DNA from: CAVRTJ01 sp046704825
GTDB lineage: Bacteria > Acidobacteriota > UBA4820 > DSQY01
Reading direction: 5' to 3'
Length of the DNA: 6,760 bases
NCBI GenBank assembly: GCA_046704825.1
Contig: JBJKRE010000299.1
Location: 1-6,760 of the forward strand
Positions 5,183 to 6,760 of this stretch are shown here, one piece after another. Every line of letters begins with the position of its first letter. The stretch's first letter is position 1. Below the pieces are notes generated by a model. It was not told where the DNA came from and did not search any database. It saw only the letters and a program-made list of their open reading frames with translations. A program made the translations under genes and the position numbers.

Positions 5183-6760
5183 CCGTTCGTTTCCAGGGTT
5201 CTGACCGCACCATCGCCCCCGGACGAAAAGCTCTCACGGGCCTTTCTCCGGGGGCTCTCGTCTTTCTGGTGTGCCTTCTGGCGCTCGCGCCTGTCCTGGG
5301 AGCGGCCGCTGCCGTCCCCACGCCGAGCCTCGAGCAGGCGGCCGCACTCAGGGACGCGGGGGACTGGGCGAAGGCGGCCGCGGCCTTCCGGACCATCTGG
5401 CGTCGCGGCGGCGAGGCGTCGCGCCAGACGGCGGCACTGGCCTACGGGCGCCTGTGCCTCCTGCGGGAGGACTGGACCGAGGCCGAGGCGCCGCTCAAGT
5501 GGGCGTCGGAGCAGGGCGGTTCACTCGAGCCTTACGCGCGGTTCCTGCTCGCCGAATGCCTCTTCCACCGGAACCGGGTGGCGGACGCCGCCCTCCAGAT
5601 CCGGCGCGTGGAGGCGCAGTCCCCTCCCCGCGCCCTCAAGCTCAGGCTCTACAGACTCTCCGCGGACGTGGAGGCCGCCCAGCGGCGGTACGGCCGTGAG
5701 GTCAAGGCGTGGAAGCGCTACCTAGAACTGGAACCGCCCCGGGGGAAACGGCGTCTGGCCCGCTTCCGCCTGGCAGGCGCGCTGGAGGCAGAAGGCCGCA
5801 GCCACGAAGCATTCAAGGTCTACGAGCGCATCTACTACCGGGAGCCGGGTTCACCCTACGGCCACCAGGCGGGGATCGCCATGCGCCGGCTTGCCCAGGC
5901 GCACGAGTACACCCTGAGGCCGCTGTCCGTCCGCGCTACGCTGAGCTTCGCCATGCGCCTGCTCGCCGGCGGGCGACCGGGGGACGCCATGGCCTGCCTG
6001 TCGGGCCTGGACGACCGGCGGGTGCCCGCGTCCCTCAAGCCGAAGGTGGCGCTGGCTCGCCTCAACTGCAGCTATTCGCTTCGGGACAACGGGGCCGTGC
6101 TCGATCAGGCCGACCAAATGCTCCAGAGGTTCGGGGCTTGCCCGCAGACCCTCGACGGCCTGCTCAAGGCGGCCTGGACGTGCATCCGGACCGGTGACCG
6201 GGACGGGGTCGCGCGCTGGGCCGGCCTCGTGCTCGAGAACGCCGGACACGACCAACAGTCGCGGGCGGAGGCCTACGTGGCCATCGGGACGTCGGCCTAC
6301 GCGACCGGTGCGTTCGCCGACGCGGCCAGGGCCTTCGAGCATCTCCACGGGCTTAAGGTCCACCGCGGCACGCTCGCCTCGGGGCTCTACCGCAAGGCGT
6401 GGTGCCTGTACAAGCTCGGGGAATACGAAAGTGCCCGGAGGGCCTTCCTGGCCGCGGCGCGGACCTACCCCGAACGGGGTTTCAGGGCTCCTGCCATCTA
6501 CTGGGCCGCCGTGTGCGCCATGGGACGCGGCAAGGACAGCGTCACGGCGTCGGAGATGAAGGGGCTCGCCTCCGGCGGGGAAGGGTACTGGTCGCTGAAG
6601 GCCGAGGCGTGGCTGGAGGCGGACGGGCAGTCGCCGAAGGCACCTCTGTTGGACGTGAAGGGTCTCGGGGCGTGGCCTGAGGGCGCCCGAAGCGGTCTGG
6701 CGCGACGTCTGGCCTTCTGCGGACTGGAGGCGGATGCGGCCGAGGCCTTCAGGCCCTACT
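5179..6760 (+). CDS. Exported TPR-like helical-repeat protein, probable lytic transglycosylase N-terminus (partial)
   Basis: One frame stays open from the dehydrogenase stop to the window end (527 codons from 5179). It reads as a secreted protein: a basic stretch with GRKALTG, then a hydrophobic LVFLVCLLALAPVLGAAAA (about 28-45) and a likely cut before VPTPS. Helix-turn-helix repeats follow, such as EQAAALRDAGDWAKAAAAF (52-70), FRLAGALEAEGRSHEAFKVY (196-215) and YKLGEYESARRAFLAAARTYP (411-431). The order ARRAFLAAARTYPERG, APAIYWAAVCAMGRG, GYWSLKAEAWLE matches the pattern before the catalytic domain of soluble lytic murein transglycosylases (Slt), which cleave peptidoglycan. The SLT domain would lie beyond the edge, so this is a fold-level call; a TPR lipoprotein or secretion component is the alternative. 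No ATG, GTG or TTG occurs in frame before the hydrophobic core. The CTG at 5179 (GAGG at 5168-5171, 7-nt gap) overlaps the upstream TGA. The in-frame GTG at 5269 would cut the signal peptide short. Confidence 0.75.
   Translation, partial: MTVRFQGSDRTIAPGRKALTGLSPGALVFLVCLLALAPVLGAAAAVPTPSLEQAAALRDAGDWAKAAAAFRTIWRRGGEASRQTAALAYGRLCLLREDWTEAEAPLKWASEQGGSLEPYARFLLAECLFHRNRVADAALQIRRVEAQSPPRALKLRLYRLSADVEAAQRRYGREVKAWKRYLELEPPRGKRRLARFRLAGALEAEGRSHEAFKVYERIYYREPGSPYGHQAGIAMRRLAQAHEYTLRPLSVRATLSFAMRLLAGGRPGDAMACLSGLDDRRVPASLKPKVALARLNCSYSLRDNGAVLDQADQMLQRFGACPQTLDGLLKAAWTCIRTGDRDGVARWAGLVLENAGHDQQSRAEAYVAIGTSAYATGAFADAARAFEHLHGLKVHRGTLASGLYRKAWCLYKLGEYESARRAFLAAARTYPERGFRAPAIYWAAVCAMGRGKDSVTASEMKGLASGGEGYWSLKAEAWLEADGQSPKAPLLDVKGLGAWPEGARSGLARRLAFCGLEADAAEAFRPY
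5215..5255 (+). terminator. Hairpin after the dehydrogenase gene: weak terminator or attenuator
   Basis: GCCCCCGGA (5215-5223) is a perfect 9-bp complement of TCCGGGGGC (5247-5255), with a 23-nt loop. It begins 33 nt after the dehydrogenase stop and is followed by a pyrimidine-rich but poorly T-rich run (TCTCGTCTTTCT). It falls inside the signal-peptide region of the next gene. It may reduce transcription from the dehydrogenase into that gene. The stem is certain as sequence, but terminator function is doubtful. Confidence 0.35.

Noticed and set aside
5271..6680. Several plus-strand open frames of 90-160 codons in other frames at the right end
   Set aside because: The continuous frame beginning near 5179 shows a signal peptide and helical repeats; the others are out-of-frame readings of it.

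Overview
The window is about 6.8 kb of GC-rich bacterial chromosome carrying five protein genes. Three lie on the minus strand in the left half and two on the plus strand in the right half, and they diverge from a shared intergenic region at about 3045-3346. Strong G/C preference at third codon positions, Shine-Dalgarno sites (GGAGG type) and simple hairpin-plus-T-tract terminators all point to a bacterium. The gene mix (kinase-fold regulatory protein, exported papain-like protease, OsmC protein, long acyl-CoA dehydrogenase, TPR-rich exported protein) would suit Acidobacteriota or the former Deltaproteobacteria. That placement is an inference from protein style, not a proven assignment.

Left half, minus strand. 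(1) 1-935 is the N-terminal 311 residues of a protein with a Ser/Thr-kinase fold whose catalytic motifs are all replaced, so it is a predicted pseudokinase; it continues beyond the left edge. It has a consensus-like promoter (TATAAT) and a leader of about 165 nt crowded with inverted repeats. (2) 1193-2515 is an exported C1 (papain/bleomycin-hydrolase-like) cysteine peptidase ending in a clear intrinsic terminator. That terminator's T-tract overlaps the -35 region of the pseudokinase promoter. (3) 2622-3044 is a small OsmC/YhfA-like protein with its own terminator.

Centre, 3045-3346. This region holds the start signals for both directions. The best plus-strand promoter (TTTACT, 17 bp, TATACT) is overlapped at its -35 by a 16-bp inverted repeat that looks like an operator. 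A long imperfect hairpin sits in the leader just before the next gene.

Right half, plus strand. (4) 3347-5182 is a 611-residue acyl-CoA dehydrogenase of the long type with a C-terminal extension, probably acting in fatty-acid beta-oxidation. (5) From about 5179 to the right edge runs an open frame for an exported helical-repeat protein resembling the N-terminal superhelix of soluble lytic transglycosylases; its catalytic domain, if present, lies beyond the window. This gene has no ATG in a sensible place. The best candidate start is a CTG overlapping the dehydrogenase stop codon (CTGA).

No tRNA, rRNA, insertion sequence, CRISPR array or phage gene was seen. The genes look like ordinary chromosomal neighbours rather than one dedicated pathway. 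The items most worth a second look are the degenerate kinase with its structured leader, the CTGA junction with a hairpin inside the following gene's start region, and the operator-like repeat before the dehydrogenase.
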